64,000 nucleotides of DNA from Pseudaestuariivita rosea (GCF_017592335.1 NZ_JACNMP010000010.1:57164-121163); one strand, 5' to 3'. Counted from the stretch's first letter, positions 33,730 through 43,938 are shown. Notes: a model not told the origin generated them from the letters alone. Numbers and translations: made by a program.

Positions 33730-34301
33730 TGGCTTTGATACAGCGGATAGCCTGCTGCCACCAAAAGCTGGGCCGTTTCAGAAACGGGCAATCCCATCAC
33801 GGCCGAATAACTGCCGCTAATCCACGGGATGAACGCACCGGCCGGACCCTGAATGGCATATCCACCAGCCTTACCCTGCCAGTCGCCACTGGCAATATAG
33901 CTGTTGATTTCCGGGTCAGACAGCCGTTTCATGCGAACAGACGTCACAACGTCTTTTTCCCAGATTCGCTGCGGCGTCTTGACGGCAACCGCGGTGATCA
34001 CACGGTGCCGACGTCCAGACATCAGCCCTAGAAAACACACAGCTTCACTGGCATCTTCAGGCTTTCCCAATATCCGGCGTCCCAATGCAACAGTCGTATC
34101 TGCGCATATGATGACTTCGTCATCGGCTACATCAAGCGCTGCGGCTTTATCCCGCGCAATGCGGGCACAATAATCCCGCGGCAGTTCGCCAGAACGGGGA
34201 TCTTCGTCGACATCGGGGGATCGGATTTCATCCGGCACAAGACCCAATTGTGCCAGAAGTTCTTTTCGTCGCGGGCTGCCAGAGCCCAGTATCAGCTTCA
34301 T
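33726..34301 (-). CDS. Maf family nucleotide pyrophosphatase
   Basis: This 191-residue protein has the Maf signature [18 protein letters not shown] at the N-terminus, then [20 protein letters not shown] and [20 protein letters not shown] with VMGLPV. Maf proteins hydrolyse non-canonical or excess nucleoside triphosphates (dTTP/UTP or modified pyrimidine types). Subtype cannot be fixed. It follows infA by one base and overlaps the RNase G/E start. Confidence 0.95.
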   Translation of the reverse strand: MKLILGSGSPRRKELLAQLGLVPDEIRSPDVDEDPRSGELPRDYCARIARDKAAALDVADDEVIICADTTVALGRRILGKPEDASEAVCFLGLMSGRRHRVITAVAVKTPQRIWEKDVVTSVRMKRLSDPEINSYIASGDWQGKAGGYAIQGPAGAFIPWISGSYSAVMGLPVSETAQLLVAAGYPLYQSQ

Positions 34302-34302
34302 C

Positions 34303-34521
34303 CTATTTGAAGCGATAGTTGATCCGACCTTTCGTCAGATCATAAGGTGTCATTTCCACCTGAACTTTGTCGCCAGCCAGAACACGAATGCGGTTTTTGC
34401 GCATCTTTCCTGCCGTATGAGCGATGATTTCATGGCCGTTTTCCAGCTCGACCCGAAATGTCGCGTTTGGCAGGAGTTCCTTCACGACGCCGGGAAATTC
34501 GAGCAGTTCTTCCTTGGCCAT
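34303..34521 (-). CDS. infA: Translation initiation factor IF-1
   Basis: A 72-residue S1-fold protein: [40 protein letters not shown] and [20 protein letters not shown], ending [10 protein letters not shown]. It is nearly identical in plan to E. coli IF-1 and of exact family length. It opens the infA-maf-rng-yacG unit; a GGAG site precedes the ATG. The 170-bp gap up to the terminator at 34690 must hold its promoter. Confidence 0.98.
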   Translation of the reverse strand: MAKEELLEFPGVVKELLPNATFRVELENGHEIIAHTAGKMRKNRIRVLAGDKVQVEMTPYDLTKGRINYRFK

Positions 34522-34689
34522 GTTTACTCCATTATTAATGACCTGCCAGTGTGCAGGTGCGGCTCGATATGAGCCGCCGCAGGGTGTTTTTCAAGGAAAA
34601 TCTCGGTGATCGTCCGATATCGGCTGAACTATGTGGTTTATATGTATAAAATTGCGTTTGGTCGGGTTTGTATATAACTTTCTTCGCAA

Positions 34690-34715
34690 AAAGCGGTCCT
34701 CATACAGACCGCTTT
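34690..34715 (-). terminator. Rho-independent terminator of the 34740 gene
   Basis: A 9-bp stem (AAAGCGGTC and GACCGCTTT) with an 8-base loop lies 25 bp after the stop of the leftward gene. On the minus strand it is followed by TTGCG after CGCTTT. It separates this gene from infA. Confidence 0.8.
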
Positions 34716-34739
34716 GCTGTCGACGCTATGAGTGATGGG

Positions 34740-35615
34740 TCATATTCCGCTGTAAAGCGACACAACTTCATCCATTATTTCAAGCATCTTTTCGGCGGCA
34801 TGATCCATGACAATCAGCCGTTCAGCCTCTGGCACATCACCTTCCACAGCAGCCTGAAACGCGGGCTTTAATGCGGTCCATTCCGTTTTGACCAATGACA
34901 GACCTTTTGCGATTTCATCCGTGGGTGGCGCCATTACACCGGCATCAGGCAGGCCGTTTTGCAGGGCGTTCAGCGATAGATCGAACAGATTGATCGCCTC
35001 GGCCAGATCAGCTGTCAGTGTCGACAAATCATCGCTTATCCCCATCAAACAGGCCTGCTTGACCATGTTTTGTGTCAAGGTCCGTTGGCGGGCGGCAATA
35101 TCGACGGTCATGTTTTGTGTGAAGCTTGCGCCCGACGCATCGTCCGAATATGCCATGGCCGTTCTTTGTGCCGCATCTTCGGCGATGGCTTTGATCGCCA
35201 GGCTGATCGGCTGTAGCTCAAGTATCGTCTCTGTCGATGTCGTACGATCCCTGATAATGGCTTTGATGGGCCGGTCCATTTCCGGCCAGGCATCCATGAC
35301 ACGTCTTTGCGCCATAAGCAGCGATGGCTTTGTCTCGGGCAGAAGTTGCAGCATGCCGCTGCCTTCGCGAAGGGCCAAAAGCGATGTTTCAAACTGATCG
35401 TGCGCTTCGGCCAGGTAATCCAAGTGCAGATCAGCCCCAATACCGCGTGCGGCAAAACAGGCAGATTTTACCATACGCTGCGTCAGCATACCTTGGCGCT
35501 CAGCGACGTCCAGGCGATTCAAAACGTCCTGATCTGCATGAACAGCCGATGCAGCGGTTGCAAGCACACCGAAAACAGCCGCAGTCAGGCGGCCAACTGA
35601 ATTCTTTCCAAACAA
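34740..35615 (-). CDS. Periplasmic protein with two PilJ-N-like sensor domains
   Basis: A 291-residue protein with a signal peptide (LTAAVFGVLATAASAVHA) and two copies of the type IV pili methyl-accepting N-terminal domain. The first copy contains RLDVAERQGMLTQRMVKSAC (about residue 33 on), the second DIAARQRTLTQNMVKQACLM (about residue 170 on). Such domains resemble NarX-type nitrate sensors and are usually fused to kinases or chemoreceptors; here there is no membrane helix after them and no output domain. It may be a soluble ligand-binding partner. The gene stands alone with its own terminator. Confidence 0.82.
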   Translation of the reverse strand: MFGKNSVGRLTAAVFGVLATAASAVHADQDVLNRLDVAERQGMLTQRMVKSACFAARGIGADLHLDYLAEAHDQFETSLLALREGSGMLQLLPETKPSLLMAQRRVMDAWPEMDRPIKAIIRDRTTSTETILELQPISLAIKAIAEDAAQRTAMAYSDDASGASFTQNMTVDIAARQRTLTQNMVKQACLMGISDDLSTLTADLAEAINLFDLSLNALQNGLPDAGVMAPPTDEIAKGLSLVKTEWTALKPAFQAAVEGDVPEAERLIVMDHAAEKMLEIMDEVVSLYSGI

Positions 35616-35779
35616 GTATTTATCCCCATATTTGCGTTAGCCCGCACAACCAGAAATCGCCCAAGCAGCATCTGCCACCTCTGGTTGCCACCTCAGGATC
35701 GGACTAACCTTTCGTTCGGAAAGTGCAACATGGTTAGCGGACGATCACGACAGACCGCGACCGGAAAAACACAACCTGC

Positions 35780-37264
35780 CTAACTTGTAGTCAAAGTTCT
35801 GCGCACAGCGTCCTTCCAACCGGCATATTTTTGATCACGCAGTGCTTGTGGCATAGTCGGCGTAAAGGTTTGTTCCAAAGCCCAAGTGCGGGCAAAACCA
35901 TCCTGATCGGGATAGATACCGGCCCGCATGCCAGCCAGCCAAGCGGCTCCAAGAGCCGTCGTCTCAAGCACCTTGGGACGATCCACAGGCGCACCGATGA
36001 TATCAGCCAGAAACTGCATCGTCCAATCACTGGCACTCATGCCCCCATCGACACGCAGGGTTGCCGCCGCACCATGCCAGTCGGCCGTCATTGCTTCAAG
36101 CAGATCGCGGGTCTGATAGCCCACGCTTTCCAAGGCGGCACGGGCAAATTCAGCGGGACCGGACCCCCGGGTCAGTCCATAAATCGCACCGCGACACTCA
36201 GCATCCCAATAAGGCGCGCCCAGACCGGTAAAGGCAGGCACCAGATAAAGCTGTTGTGTTTCATCGGCGCGTTCCGCCAAGGGCTGCGTTTCTGCCGCCT
36301 CGCGGATAATCTTCAGACCGTCGCGCAGCCATTGCACCACGGCTCCAGCGATAAAAATCGATCCCTCCAGGGCATAGGTGGTGCGCCCGTCAAGCTGATA
36401 GGCAATCGTGCCCAATAGCCGGTTCTGGCTGGACACCAGCGCGTCGCCTGTATTCAGCAGGGCAAAGCATCCGGTGCCATAGGTTGATTTCAGCATGCCG
36501 GGCTGGAAACAGGCCTGACCGATGGTCGCTGCCTGCTGATCCCCCGCGACCCCAAGAATGGGCAGAGGGCTACCAAACAGATCGGCACGCGTCATTCCGA
36601 AATCGGCGGCACAGTCGCGCACTTCAGGCAGCATCTGCATTGGAATGTCGAAAAGCGTACAGATATCGCTATCCCATTTCCCCTCACGAATATTATACAG
36701 CATCGTGCGGGCCGCGTTGGTGGCATCGGTCACATGCTGGGCGCCACCGGTCAGTCGCCAGATCAGATAGCTGTCGACGGTCCCGAACAACAGCTTGCCA
36801 TCTGCGGCACGGGCACGGGCGCCCTCGTGATTGTCCAAAATCCATTTCAGTTTGGTGCCCGAAAAATAAGGATCCAGCAGCAGACCTGTTTTTTCCGTCA
36901 CCATAGCCTCGTGCCCATCAGCCTTCAGCGCCTGACATATTTCAGCAGTGCGTCTGTCTTGCCAGACAATCGCGTTATAAAGCGGCTTGCCTGTTTCGCG
37001 ATCCCACACCACGGTCGTTTCACGCTGATTGGTGATGCCGATTGCGGCGATATCGCCGACACCAAGGTTCGCTTTTTCGATCGCGGCGCGACAGGTGCCA
37101 GCCGTCGTCGACCAGATATCTGACACATCGTGTTCCACCCAGCCAGACTGCGGGAAATGCTGTTTGAATTCTTCTTGCGCGATCGCTTTGACCTGCATTT
37201 CGCCATCAAATACAATCGCGCGACTGGATGTGGTGCCCTGATCGATTGCCAGAATATGTGTCAT
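35780..37264 (-). CDS. glpK: Glycerol kinase
   Basis: A 494-residue FGGY-family kinase that makes glycerol 3-phosphate from glycerol and ATP. The N-terminus [20 protein letters not shown], the central [20 protein letters not shown] and [11 protein letters not shown], and the C-terminal [20 protein letters not shown] are diagnostic for GlpK. Length is normal. It stands alone, divergent from the Lhr-type helicase with a 115-bp gap; no glycerol permease or dehydrogenase is nearby. Confidence 0.97.
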   Translation of the reverse strand: MTHILAIDQGTTSSRAIVFDGEMQVKAIAQEEFKQHFPQSGWVEHDVSDIWSTTAGTCRAAIEKANLGVGDIAAIGITNQRETTVVWDRETGKPLYNAIVWQDRRTAEICQALKADGHEAMVTEKTGLLLDPYFSGTKLKWILDNHEGARARAADGKLLFGTVDSYLIWRLTGGAQHVTDATNAARTMLYNIREGKWDSDICTLFDIPMQMLPEVRDCAADFGMTRADLFGSPLPILGVAGDQQAATIGQACFQPGMLKSTYGTGCFALLNTGDALVSSQNRLLGTIAYQLDGRTTYALEGSIFIAGAVVQWLRDGLKIIREAAETQPLAERADETQQLYLVPAFTGLGAPYWDAECRGAIYGLTRGSGPAEFARAALESVGYQTRDLLEAMTADWHGAAATLRVDGGMSASDWTMQFLADIIGAPVDRPKVLETTALGAAWLAGMRAGIYPDQDGFARTWALEQTFTPTMPQALRDQKYAGWKDAVRRTLTTS

Positions 37265-37379
37265 AATTCCCCCGTGTCCCGACTATCGTTTTCAAATCAA
37301 CACTCTATTCTGCCCGGCGGCGCAAGCCCGCGCGCGCTTTTTTGCAGACAATTGCGGGGCAGCCTCTAGATTGCCTTCC

Positions 37380-39815
37380 ATGACAAAATTGCCTGACAGC
37401 ATCACAAACTGGTTTACCCATCGTGGTTGGTCGATCCACCCCCATCAGCAGGACATGCTGGACCGGGCGAACGCCCCTGCGCTGTTGCTGATCGCGCCGA
37501 CCGGTGGCGGTAAGACACTGGCAGGATTTCTGCCTACTCTGGCCGAGCTTGGCGCGGGTGATCATGCGGGGCTGCATACGCTTTATGTCTCTCCGCTGAA
37601 AGCACTGGCCGCCGACATCAAGCGCAACCTGCGCACCCCCGTGGATGAAATCGGCCTGCCCATCAGGATCGAGGATCGCACAGGCGACACAAGCCAGACC
37701 CAGAAAAAACGCCAACGCGCTGATCCACCCCACATCCTGCTAACCACCCCCGAAAGTCTGGCGCTACTGACCAGCTACGAAGACGCCCCGCGCATCTTCA
37801 GGGGTCTGAAACGCGTGATTGTCGATGAAATTCATGCCCTGTCGGAATCCAAACGTGGCGATCAACTGATGCTGGCTATTGCGCGCCTGCAAACGCTTTG
37901 CCCCGATATGCGCCGCGTGGGGCTTTCGGCCACGGTCGAAGATCCCGCCGCCATTGCCCGTTTTCTGGCGCGTCATCCAGACCCGTGCGAAATCCTGAAC
38001 GCTGATCCGGGGCCAGATCCCGACATCCGGATGCTGAAGACCGAAGAAGCCCCGCCCTGGGCCGGTGGCGGCGCAAAATACGCGATCCCTGCCGTGATCG
38101 AACAGGTCAAACAGCACAACACCACGCTGATCTTTCACAACACCCGCGCTCAGGCCGAGCTGTTTTTTCATAACCTGTGGCTGCAGAATGAAGATGATCT
38201 GCCCATCGGCATCCACCACGGATCGCTTGACCGAGCACAGCGCGAACGCGTCGAACAGGCGATGGTAGATGGCAGCCTGAAAGCCGTGGTTTGCACCGGC
38301 TCGCTTGATCTGGGGATCGACTGGGGGGATGTGGATCTGGTCATCCAGATCGGTGCGCCCAAGAACGTCAAGCGGCTGGTCCAACGCATCGGGCGGGCCA
38401 ACCACCGCTATAATGCGCCCTCAAAGGCGCTGCTGGTGCCCGCCAACCGGTTCGAAATCGTCGAATGCCGCGCCGCCCTGCAGGCCGTCAAAGACCGCGA
38501 CCTTGATGGCGATCCGCGTGGGCGTGGACCCCGCGATGTGCTCTGCCAGCATATCCTGATCACTGCCTGCGCAGGGCCGTTCGACGCGGATGCCCTTTAT
38601 CGGGAAGTTACGACTGCAGGGGCCTATCACGATCTGACGCGGGCTGAGTTCGACGCCTGTCTCGATTTCTGCGCCACCGGCGGCTATGCTCTACGCGCCT
38701 ATGACCGCTGGCAGCGGCTTCTGCGGCGCGCCGACGGTCAGTGGCAGTTGCGTGACCCCCGTGCGACCCGCGCCATTCGCATGAACATCGGCACCATTCA
38801 AGACACCGACACGCTGAAAGTCCGCATTCGCGGCCGCGGCAAACCCCTGGGCGAGATCGAAGAAGGCTTTGCCGCCACCCTGACCCCCGGCGACACCTTC
38901 CTGATCGGCGGGCAGATCGTGCGTTATGAGGGCCTGCGCGAAATGACGGTCGAGGTCACGCGGCAGGCAACTGACAAGCCCAAGATCGCCACCTTTATGG
39001 GTACCAAATTCGCGACCTCAACCCAACTCAGCCAGCGCATCCTGCGGATGTTCCAGCAAGATAGTTGGCCCGAACTGCCCCAACACACCGCCGACTGGCT
39101 GGCGTTGCAACGGAAGGTGTCGCAACTGCCCAAACCAGACCGGCTGCTGATCGAAAGCTTCCCCCACGACGGGCGCGCGCAGACCGTGGTCTATGGTTTC
39201 GCCGGTCGCAACGCGCAGCAGACGCTGGGGCTGCTGTTGACACAACGGATGGAGCAGATGGGTCTGGCGCCCATGGGCTTCGTCTCAACCGATTACGCCA
39301 CGCTAATCTGGGGCCTTGACCCGCTGACCGATCCCGCCCCGCTGTTCGCCCGCGAAAACCTACGCGAGGGGTTAGAGACCTGGCTGGCCGGCAACGCCGT
39401 GATGAAACGCACCTTCAAGGCCAGCGCCGTGATCGCCGGGCTGATCGAACGTACGCATCAGGGCCAGCGTAAGACCGGGCGGCAGGCGACGTTCAGTTCG
39501 GACATCCTCTATGACACGTTGCTGAAGTACGACCCCGACCATCTGATGATGCAGATCACCCGCGAAGAGGCCCTGCGCGGGCTGGTCGATTTCGGCCGGA
39601 TCGAGGAAATGGCCGCCCGCGTCGAAGGTCGGATCGATTTGGTGACATTGGATCGTATTACACCGCTGGCCGCACCCCTGTTCCTGGAACCGGGCCGCGT
39701 GCCCGTCAAGGGTCTGGCCGAGGAACGTCTTTTGGCCGAAGAAGCTGAACGGTTACTGACGACGGCTGGTCTGAATGAGGTTACCCCAAAGCGCGAATGG
39801 CGCGTGCCGTTTTGA
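37380..39815 (+). CDS. Lhr-type DEXH helicase (ligase-associated group)
   Basis: This 811-residue ATPase has Walker A LIAPTGGGKTLAGFLPTLAE (about residues 36-55), DEIH box VIVDEIHALSESKRGDQLML, motif III GLSATVEDP, motif VI RIGRANHRYN, then a winged-helix and the Lhr beta-barrel part (GTKFATSTQLSQRILRMF). Start ATG 37380 is preferred to the TTG three codons earlier. In many alphaproteobacteria this group sits beside an ATP-dependent DNA ligase, a nuclease and a phosphoesterase that repair DNA; none of those is adjacent here. Confidence 0.9.
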   Translation: MTKLPDSITNWFTHRGWSIHPHQQDMLDRANAPALLLIAPTGGGKTLAGFLPTLAELGAGDHAGLHTLYVSPLKALAADIKRNLRTPVDEIGLPIRIEDRTGDTSQTQKKRQRADPPHILLTTPESLALLTSYEDAPRIFRGLKRVIVDEIHALSESKRGDQLMLAIARLQTLCPDMRRVGLSATVEDPAAIARFLARHPDPCEILNADPGPDPDIRMLKTEEAPPWAGGGAKYAIPAVIEQVKQHNTTLIFHNTRAQAELFFHNLWLQNEDDLPIGIHHGSLDRAQRERVEQAMVDGSLKAVVCTGSLDLGIDWGDVDLVIQIGAPKNVKRLVQRIGRANHRYNAPSKALLVPANRFEIVECRAALQAVKDRDLDGDPRGRGPRDVLCQHILITACAGPFDADALYREVTTAGAYHDLTRAEFDACLDFCATGGYALRAYDRWQRLLRRADGQWQLRDPRATRAIRMNIGTIQDTDTLKVRIRGRGKPLGEIEEGFAATLTPGDTFLIGGQIVRYEGLREMTVEVTRQATDKPKIATFMGTKFATSTQLSQRILRMFQQDSWPELPQHTADWLALQRKVSQLPKPDRLLIESFPHDGRAQTVVYGFAGRNAQQTLGLLLTQRMEQMGLAPMGFVSTDYATLIWGLDPLTDPAPLFARENLREGLETWLAGNAVMKRTFKASAVIAGLIERTHQGQRKTGRQATFSSDILYDTLLKYDPDHLMMQITREEALRGLVDFGRIEEMAARVEGRIDLVTLDRITPLAAPLFLEPGRVPVKGLAEERLLAEEAERLLTTAGLNEVTPKREWRVPF

Positions 39816-39859
39816 GATAAAATAGAAATATGCTTCGCATCGGCTTGGCGTTCTAAAAT

Positions 39860-40555
39860 TTATGTCCGCGCTTTTTCGAACCGGGTCCAGGCGCTCTCAA
39901 AATCTTCAAAGCTGAAATCTGGTGCGCGGGCTGCAGTCAGGATGATCTGTTCGGTTTGCAGCAACTTCTCGATCGCGACTTTGATCTGATCAACGTAGTC
40001 GTGGGCAATGATCAATGCGCCGTGGCGGTCGGCGTGGATCAGATCACTGTTCTGAATGTTCAGGCCAAAGATATTCACAGGCGTTCCGATTTCGCGGACA
40101 TGGACGAATCCGTGACTGGGCCCAATCGATCCGGCGATAACCGGAAAGCCCGGTGGCAGATCGCCTAAATCCCGCATGACTCCATTGGTCAGGGCGCCAG
40201 ACAGACCAAAGCCCTTGTGCACGGTCGTGTTGATTTCACCCCAATACGCACCGATTGCAGCATCGCCGTCGATATCTTCGACCACTGCAATGCCGGGGCG
40301 CGGACCGGTTGCCATGTGGCGATAATACTCCATGCGGCGCGTCTGGATCACCTCGGGTGGGTCGGTGGGTGGGGTCAATGCGGCAATTTTGGCCGTATGT
40401 GCATAGCCGACGATTGCACCCGCATCTGGATCACTGCACAAAACAGTGCCACGCGTGAACCTGTCGAAACCGCGCTTGCCCTCAACCACCTCAATCGCGT
40501 TGCAGACCGTGGGCGTGTCGACCCGCTGCAACAAGGCCAGGGTGGCATTATCCAT
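39860..40555 (-). CDS. RraA-like aldolase/lyase family protein
   Basis: A 231-residue protein of the RraA/HMG-aldolase family: VDTPTVCNAIEVVEGKRGFD, WGEINTTVHKGFGLSGALTN, GVMRDLGDLPPGFPVIAGSI and DLIHADRHGALII. The G-x(n)-R-D metal and substrate motif (GVMRD, IHAD) is kept, so enzyme activity (aldol cleavage or oxaloacetate decarboxylation of small acids) is more likely than RNase E inhibition. ATG 40555 with GGAG seven bases before it is chosen over a TTG two codons earlier. It is the last gene of the catabolic cluster and overlaps the hydrolase. Confidence 0.82.
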   Translation of the reverse strand: MDNATLALLQRVDTPTVCNAIEVVEGKRGFDRFTRGTVLCSDPDAGAIVGYAHTAKIAALTPPTDPPEVIQTRRMEYYRHMATGPRPGIAVVEDIDGDAAIGAYWGEINTTVHKGFGLSGALTNGVMRDLGDLPPGFPVIAGSIGPSHGFVHVREIGTPVNIFGLNIQNSDLIHADRHGALIIAHDYVDQIKVAIEKLLQTEQIILTAARAPDFSFEDFESAWTRFEKART

Positions 40556-41255
40556 CGTCAATCTCCTTCAGCCAGCGGCGCAGTGCATCTGTTGTCTGTT
40601 CGGCGCGCTCAAGCGTTGGCAAATGTCCGGCCCCATCGATGATTTGCAGTGTCGAGCCTGGTATCAGGTCATGCATCAATTCATGCCGTTCTACGGGGCA
40701 CAGCAGATCATCGCGCCCGCACAGGATCAGCGCCGGATCGCGAAAGCCGCGCAAGGTAGCCGTTTGATCAGGACGGTCGCGCAGGGCCAGCGATTGCCGC
40801 ACAAAAGCATCGGGGCCAAGATCCAGTGCCATTTGCATGCAAAGATCCAGAATGGCCTGACGCCCCGGACCATCGGTCAGGTAATTTGGCTTCATCTCAT
40901 CGCGCATAACACTGGCCAATTCACCCCTTTGGATCGCCTCAATCTGAGGTCCGCGGCGCGCTTTGACCTCGGGCGCTTCTGCCAGCGGGTTTGTGTCCAT
41001 CAGCGCCAGACCCGCGATGCGCTCGGGCGCCTGTCGCAGAACCTCCATCACGACGATACCGCCCATCGACAGCCCACCCAAAGCAAAGCGGTCCGGTGCA
41101 TCAGTCAGAACCTGTTCAGCCAAAGCTGACATCGTGTCATGGCCCGAGATGCCGGGCACCAGGATATCCCGATCAACGGACAAAGCAGCGATTTGCGGGG
41201 CAAATAGCCGCGCGTCGCACATCATGCCCGGTAGCAGGATCAGTGGCAGCGTCAC
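40548..41255 (-). CDS. Alpha/beta hydrolase
   Basis: A 235-residue hydrolase with oxyanion-hole start PLILLPGMMCDARLF, nucleophile elbow ALGGLSMGGIVVMEVL (Ser about residue 84), acid PALILCGRDDLLCPVERHEL and His GAGHLPTLE. The fold is that of small esterases and C-C hydrolases. It overlaps the MetE-like gene by 4 bp and the RraA gene by 8 bp, so it is co-translated in the catabolic operon. An ester or ring-opened intermediate is a plausible substrate. Confidence 0.88.
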   Translation of the reverse strand: MTLPLILLPGMMCDARLFAPQIAALSVDRDILVPGISGHDTMSALAEQVLTDAPDRFALGGLSMGGIVVMEVLRQAPERIAGLALMDTNPLAEAPEVKARRGPQIEAIQRGELASVMRDEMKPNYLTDGPGRQAILDLCMQMALDLGPDAFVRQSLALRDRPDQTATLRGFRDPALILCGRDDLLCPVERHELMHDLIPGSTLQIIDGAGHLPTLERAEQTTDALRRWLKEIDDG

Positions 41256-42373
41256 TGCACCCGCGCCGCGCCATCAGCCAAGGCACCAAGTTTAGCGTAG
41301 GCAATATCCGGATCAACCGCGCCAAACCCGGCAAATGTACCAAACCCGCAGTCACTGCCTGCGATCACCCGGTCGGCACCCACGATATCAACAAACCGTT
41401 CAATCCGCTGCGCAACCAGATCAGGGTGTTCGACAAAATTCGTCGTTGTATCGACCACGCCGGGTACCAGAACCTTGTCATCTGGAATATCGGCCTTGCG
41501 ATCGCGGAACACCGTCCATTCATGGCCATGGCGGGGATTTGACGTTTCAAACAACAGATAACGGGCCTTGGCCGACATTAATGTGTCGAACATCTTTTCC
41601 ATCGGGATGTCGCAAACATGCGGGCCTTCGTAGTTACCCCAGCAAATATGGATGCGCACGCGGTCTTCCGGAATATCGGTCAGCGCGTGGTTCAGTGCCT
41701 CGATATGGGACGCGGCGATCTTGATGAACTCCTCATCGCTTAGATCATTGAACAGCATGTGTCGCGACAAGGCCAGATCGGGGCAATCAAGCTGCAGGTC
41801 CAGTCCGCTTGCCACGATGGTTTCATATTCCGCTTTCATCGCATCGGCCAGTGCGGCCAGGTAGGCGTCACGCGTCGGATAATAGTCATTTTGCAGGAAA
41901 AGCGAAATCACCCCAGGCGACGCCGCATTCATGAACCCGCGCTGAATACCATGCTCCGACATCGCCGCCTGCAGATTGGCAATGTCTTTTTCCAGCTCGC
42001 CCTGACCTTTGGACTTCACTTCGCCGACGCACATCGGACGCGCGTATTTGGGCGTTCCACCATCGTCGGCCAGACGTTTCAGAAAACTGGGAAACTGCTT
42101 CAGATCAGCAGGGGCATTGCGCGGGCTGTCCCCGTCAAATCCAGTATAGCGATCCTTGACATAGGTGGCATAGCTGATTTTCGAGGTTTCCCCATCGCTG
42201 ACGATATCGATCCCTGCGTCCCTTTGTTTGCGAACCGTTTCAGACACCGCAGAGGTCATGCAGGCATCAAAGGCGGTGCTGTCATAGTCCTTGCCATGTT
42301 CGCGGGCAAAGATGAAATCGACCACTTCTTGCGTGCGGGGCAGGGACCCTACGTGGGTTGTCAGAATGGGCAT
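41252..42373 (-). CDS. MetE C-terminal-like (cobalamin-independent methionine synthase family) protein
   Basis: A 373-residue protein with the zinc-dependent methyltransfer barrel: LTTHVGSLPRTQEVVDFIFA, IDIVSDGETSKISYATYVKD, LQLDCPDLALSRHMLFNDLS and RIHICWGNYEGPHVCDIPME (His and Cys zinc ligands), with VIAGSDCGFGTFAGFG supplying the last Cys. It is too short for MetE and lacks its folate-binding N-half. Paralogs of this size in roseobacters sit in catabolic clusters and may take methyl groups from small substrates or catalyse C-S chemistry. Exact role unknown. Confidence 0.85.
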   Translation of the reverse strand: MPILTTHVGSLPRTQEVVDFIFAREHGKDYDSTAFDACMTSAVSETVRKQRDAGIDIVSDGETSKISYATYVKDRYTGFDGDSPRNAPADLKQFPSFLKRLADDGGTPKYARPMCVGEVKSKGQGELEKDIANLQAAMSEHGIQRGFMNAASPGVISLFLQNDYYPTRDAYLAALADAMKAEYETIVASGLDLQLDCPDLALSRHMLFNDLSDEEFIKIAASHIEALNHALTDIPEDRVRIHICWGNYEGPHVCDIPMEKMFDTLMSAKARYLLFETSNPRHGHEWTVFRDRKADIPDDKVLVPGVVDTTTNFVEHPDLVAQRIERFVDIVGADRVIAGSDCGFGTFAGFGAVDPDIAYAKLGALADGAARVQ

Positions 42374-42376
42374 GGT

Positions 42377-42994
42377 TCACTCCTTTTCTTTGCGCGCCAT
42401 CAGCACGCTGTGCCGCTCGGTTTCGGGATCATCGGCCAGAAAACCTGTCATGCGCAGCCCGTTATCTTCAAGGCAGGCTGCATATTCCGCTGGCGAAAGC
42501 GAGGCATGATAGACAGGTTCGTCGCCCACGATGCCTGATACCTCGCCTGCTTTGGGACCCACCGTCACCAGTATCGAACCACCCGGGCGCAGATGGGCCG
42601 CCATGCGGGCGATGGTGTCGCGCTGTGCCTTAGGGTCCAGATGAAAAAAGCTGTTCCAGGCAACAATGCCGTCAAAATGCTGACCCAGATCAAGCGTACG
42701 CATGTCGGCCAGACGCCAATCGCCATCGGGCCAGCGCTTGCGTGCGATGTTCAGCATCGCTTCCGAGAAGTCCGCGCCGGTCACATGAAACCCTTCGGCC
42801 ATGAACCACCGAGCAATCGGTTCACCTGCACCGCAGCCCAGATCAAGAATATGCGCGTTGGTGCGCAAGCATTTGGCAAAACGTGCCAGCCAGCGTGCCT
42901 CAAACAATGCACGCGAACGCCGCGCATCATAAATTGCAGCCTGACGTTCGTAGACCGCATGGATATCGTCGGGTCCGGGCTTTATCCGGTCCAT
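42377..42994 (-). CDS. Class I SAM-dependent methyltransferase
   Basis: A 205-residue methyltransferase with motif I AHILDLGCGAGEPIARWFMA (about residues 47-66), acidic loop DFSEAMLNIARKRWPDGDWR, motif IV FDGIVAWNSFFHLD and PGGSILVTVGPKAGEVSGIV. It resembles UbiE/TrmB-like small-molecule methyltransferases. It overlaps the bicupin gene by 13 bp. With the MetE-like protein next to it, methyl-group handling may be part of the pathway. Confidence 0.88.
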   Translation of the reverse strand: MDRIKPGPDDIHAVYERQAAIYDARRSRALFEARWLARFAKCLRTNAHILDLGCGAGEPIARWFMAEGFHVTGADFSEAMLNIARKRWPDGDWRLADMRTLDLGQHFDGIVAWNSFFHLDPKAQRDTIARMAAHLRPGGSILVTVGPKAGEVSGIVGDEPVYHASLSPAEYAACLEDNGLRMTGFLADDPETERHSVLMARKEKE

Positions 42995-43938
42995 GTCGGT
43001 CCTGCGGCATCGTCGGTTGAGGTAATCCGGTACAGGCTGGCCTCGCCCGTCATCGACGGTTCGATCCCATATGCCTCACCCGCCAGCAACAGCGCGGTAT
43101 CGCCGGGACTCAACACGGTCTGGCCGTCTTGATACCGCAGGGTCCAGTGGCCTCGAACGGGCATCAGCACCGTAGGCCGGTCGCGGGTGATAAGGTTTGC
43201 CGGGACTGATCCGCGTGTCAGGAATTCGACCTCAAAGCCGGGACGGTCCTTGATCAGGGCGTCAGGGCCAATGACGCGTGCCGGTTCATCGCGGGCCAGC
43301 GCCATCAAGTCCCAGTAACGTCCCACATAGTCACGGACCACCTGATCAACGGGCACCTCGGGGAATGTTTTCAGCGCTGTGTCATCCAATGCTGGCATCA
43401 GGTTGATCCCCGCTGGCAAGTCTTCGCCCTTCTTGCTGTCGTACAGCACACCGTTTTCACCCAGCATCAGCCCATGCTGGCGGGCGTCTTCGATGACCTG
43501 AGGCGCCCAGATTACGCCGCCGCCCGCATCGTCACCGCCCAGGATCGCTATGATCATCCCATAGTCGATGCCGATGTTTTCGAACCCGCGAAAAATGCCG
43601 GTGGGGATGTTAAAGATGTCGCCTTCCTCCAGTACGACCTCACCCGCCGTTCCCCAACGTCCCCAGAAAAAACGCCAGCGGCCTTTCAGCACGAAAAATA
43701 CCTCGGCCGTTCTGTGTGAATGCAGTGAGTTCCGGCATTTTGGCGGCTGACCGGCCGCACCGATGTTGAAACCGATCTTATCGGTCAGATGCACGTGCTG
43801 GTCGGGGCTTTCACTGACGCCGCCGCCGATGATCGTGAAGTTTTCTTTTTGATCACTGCCGGGGGTGTGGGCATCGATAAAGGCTGTCTTGCAAGGCATC
43901 AGCGCGCCGTATCGGACAATACGATCCTCTATCGTCAT
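42982..43938 (-). CDS. Bicupin protein
   Basis: A 318-residue protein with two cupin barrels. The first has the metal motif NSLHSHRTAEVFFVLKGRWR (His, His, Glu) and GDIFNIPTGIFRGFEN; the second (residues about 235-315) has PVRGHWTLRYQDGQTVLSPG and lacks the His pair. Gentisate- or homogentisate-type dioxygenases and isomerases share this layout. The start is 1 bp from the SnoaL-like gene. It may open or rearrange a ring intermediate; the substrate is unknown. Confidence 0.82.
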   Translation of the reverse strand: MTIEDRIVRYGALMPCKTAFIDAHTPGSDQKENFTIIGGGVSESPDQHVHLTDKIGFNIGAAGQPPKCRNSLHSHRTAEVFFVLKGRWRFFWGRWGTAGEVVLEEGDIFNIPTGIFRGFENIGIDYGMIIAILGGDDAGGGVIWAPQVIEDARQHGLMLGENGVLYDSKKGEDLPAGINLMPALDDTALKTFPEVPVDQVVRDYVGRYWDLMALARDEPARVIGPDALIKDRPGFEVEFLTRGSVPANLITRDRPTVLMPVRGHWTLRYQDGQTVLSPGDTALLLAGEAYGIEPSMTGEASLYRITSTDDAAGPTWTG

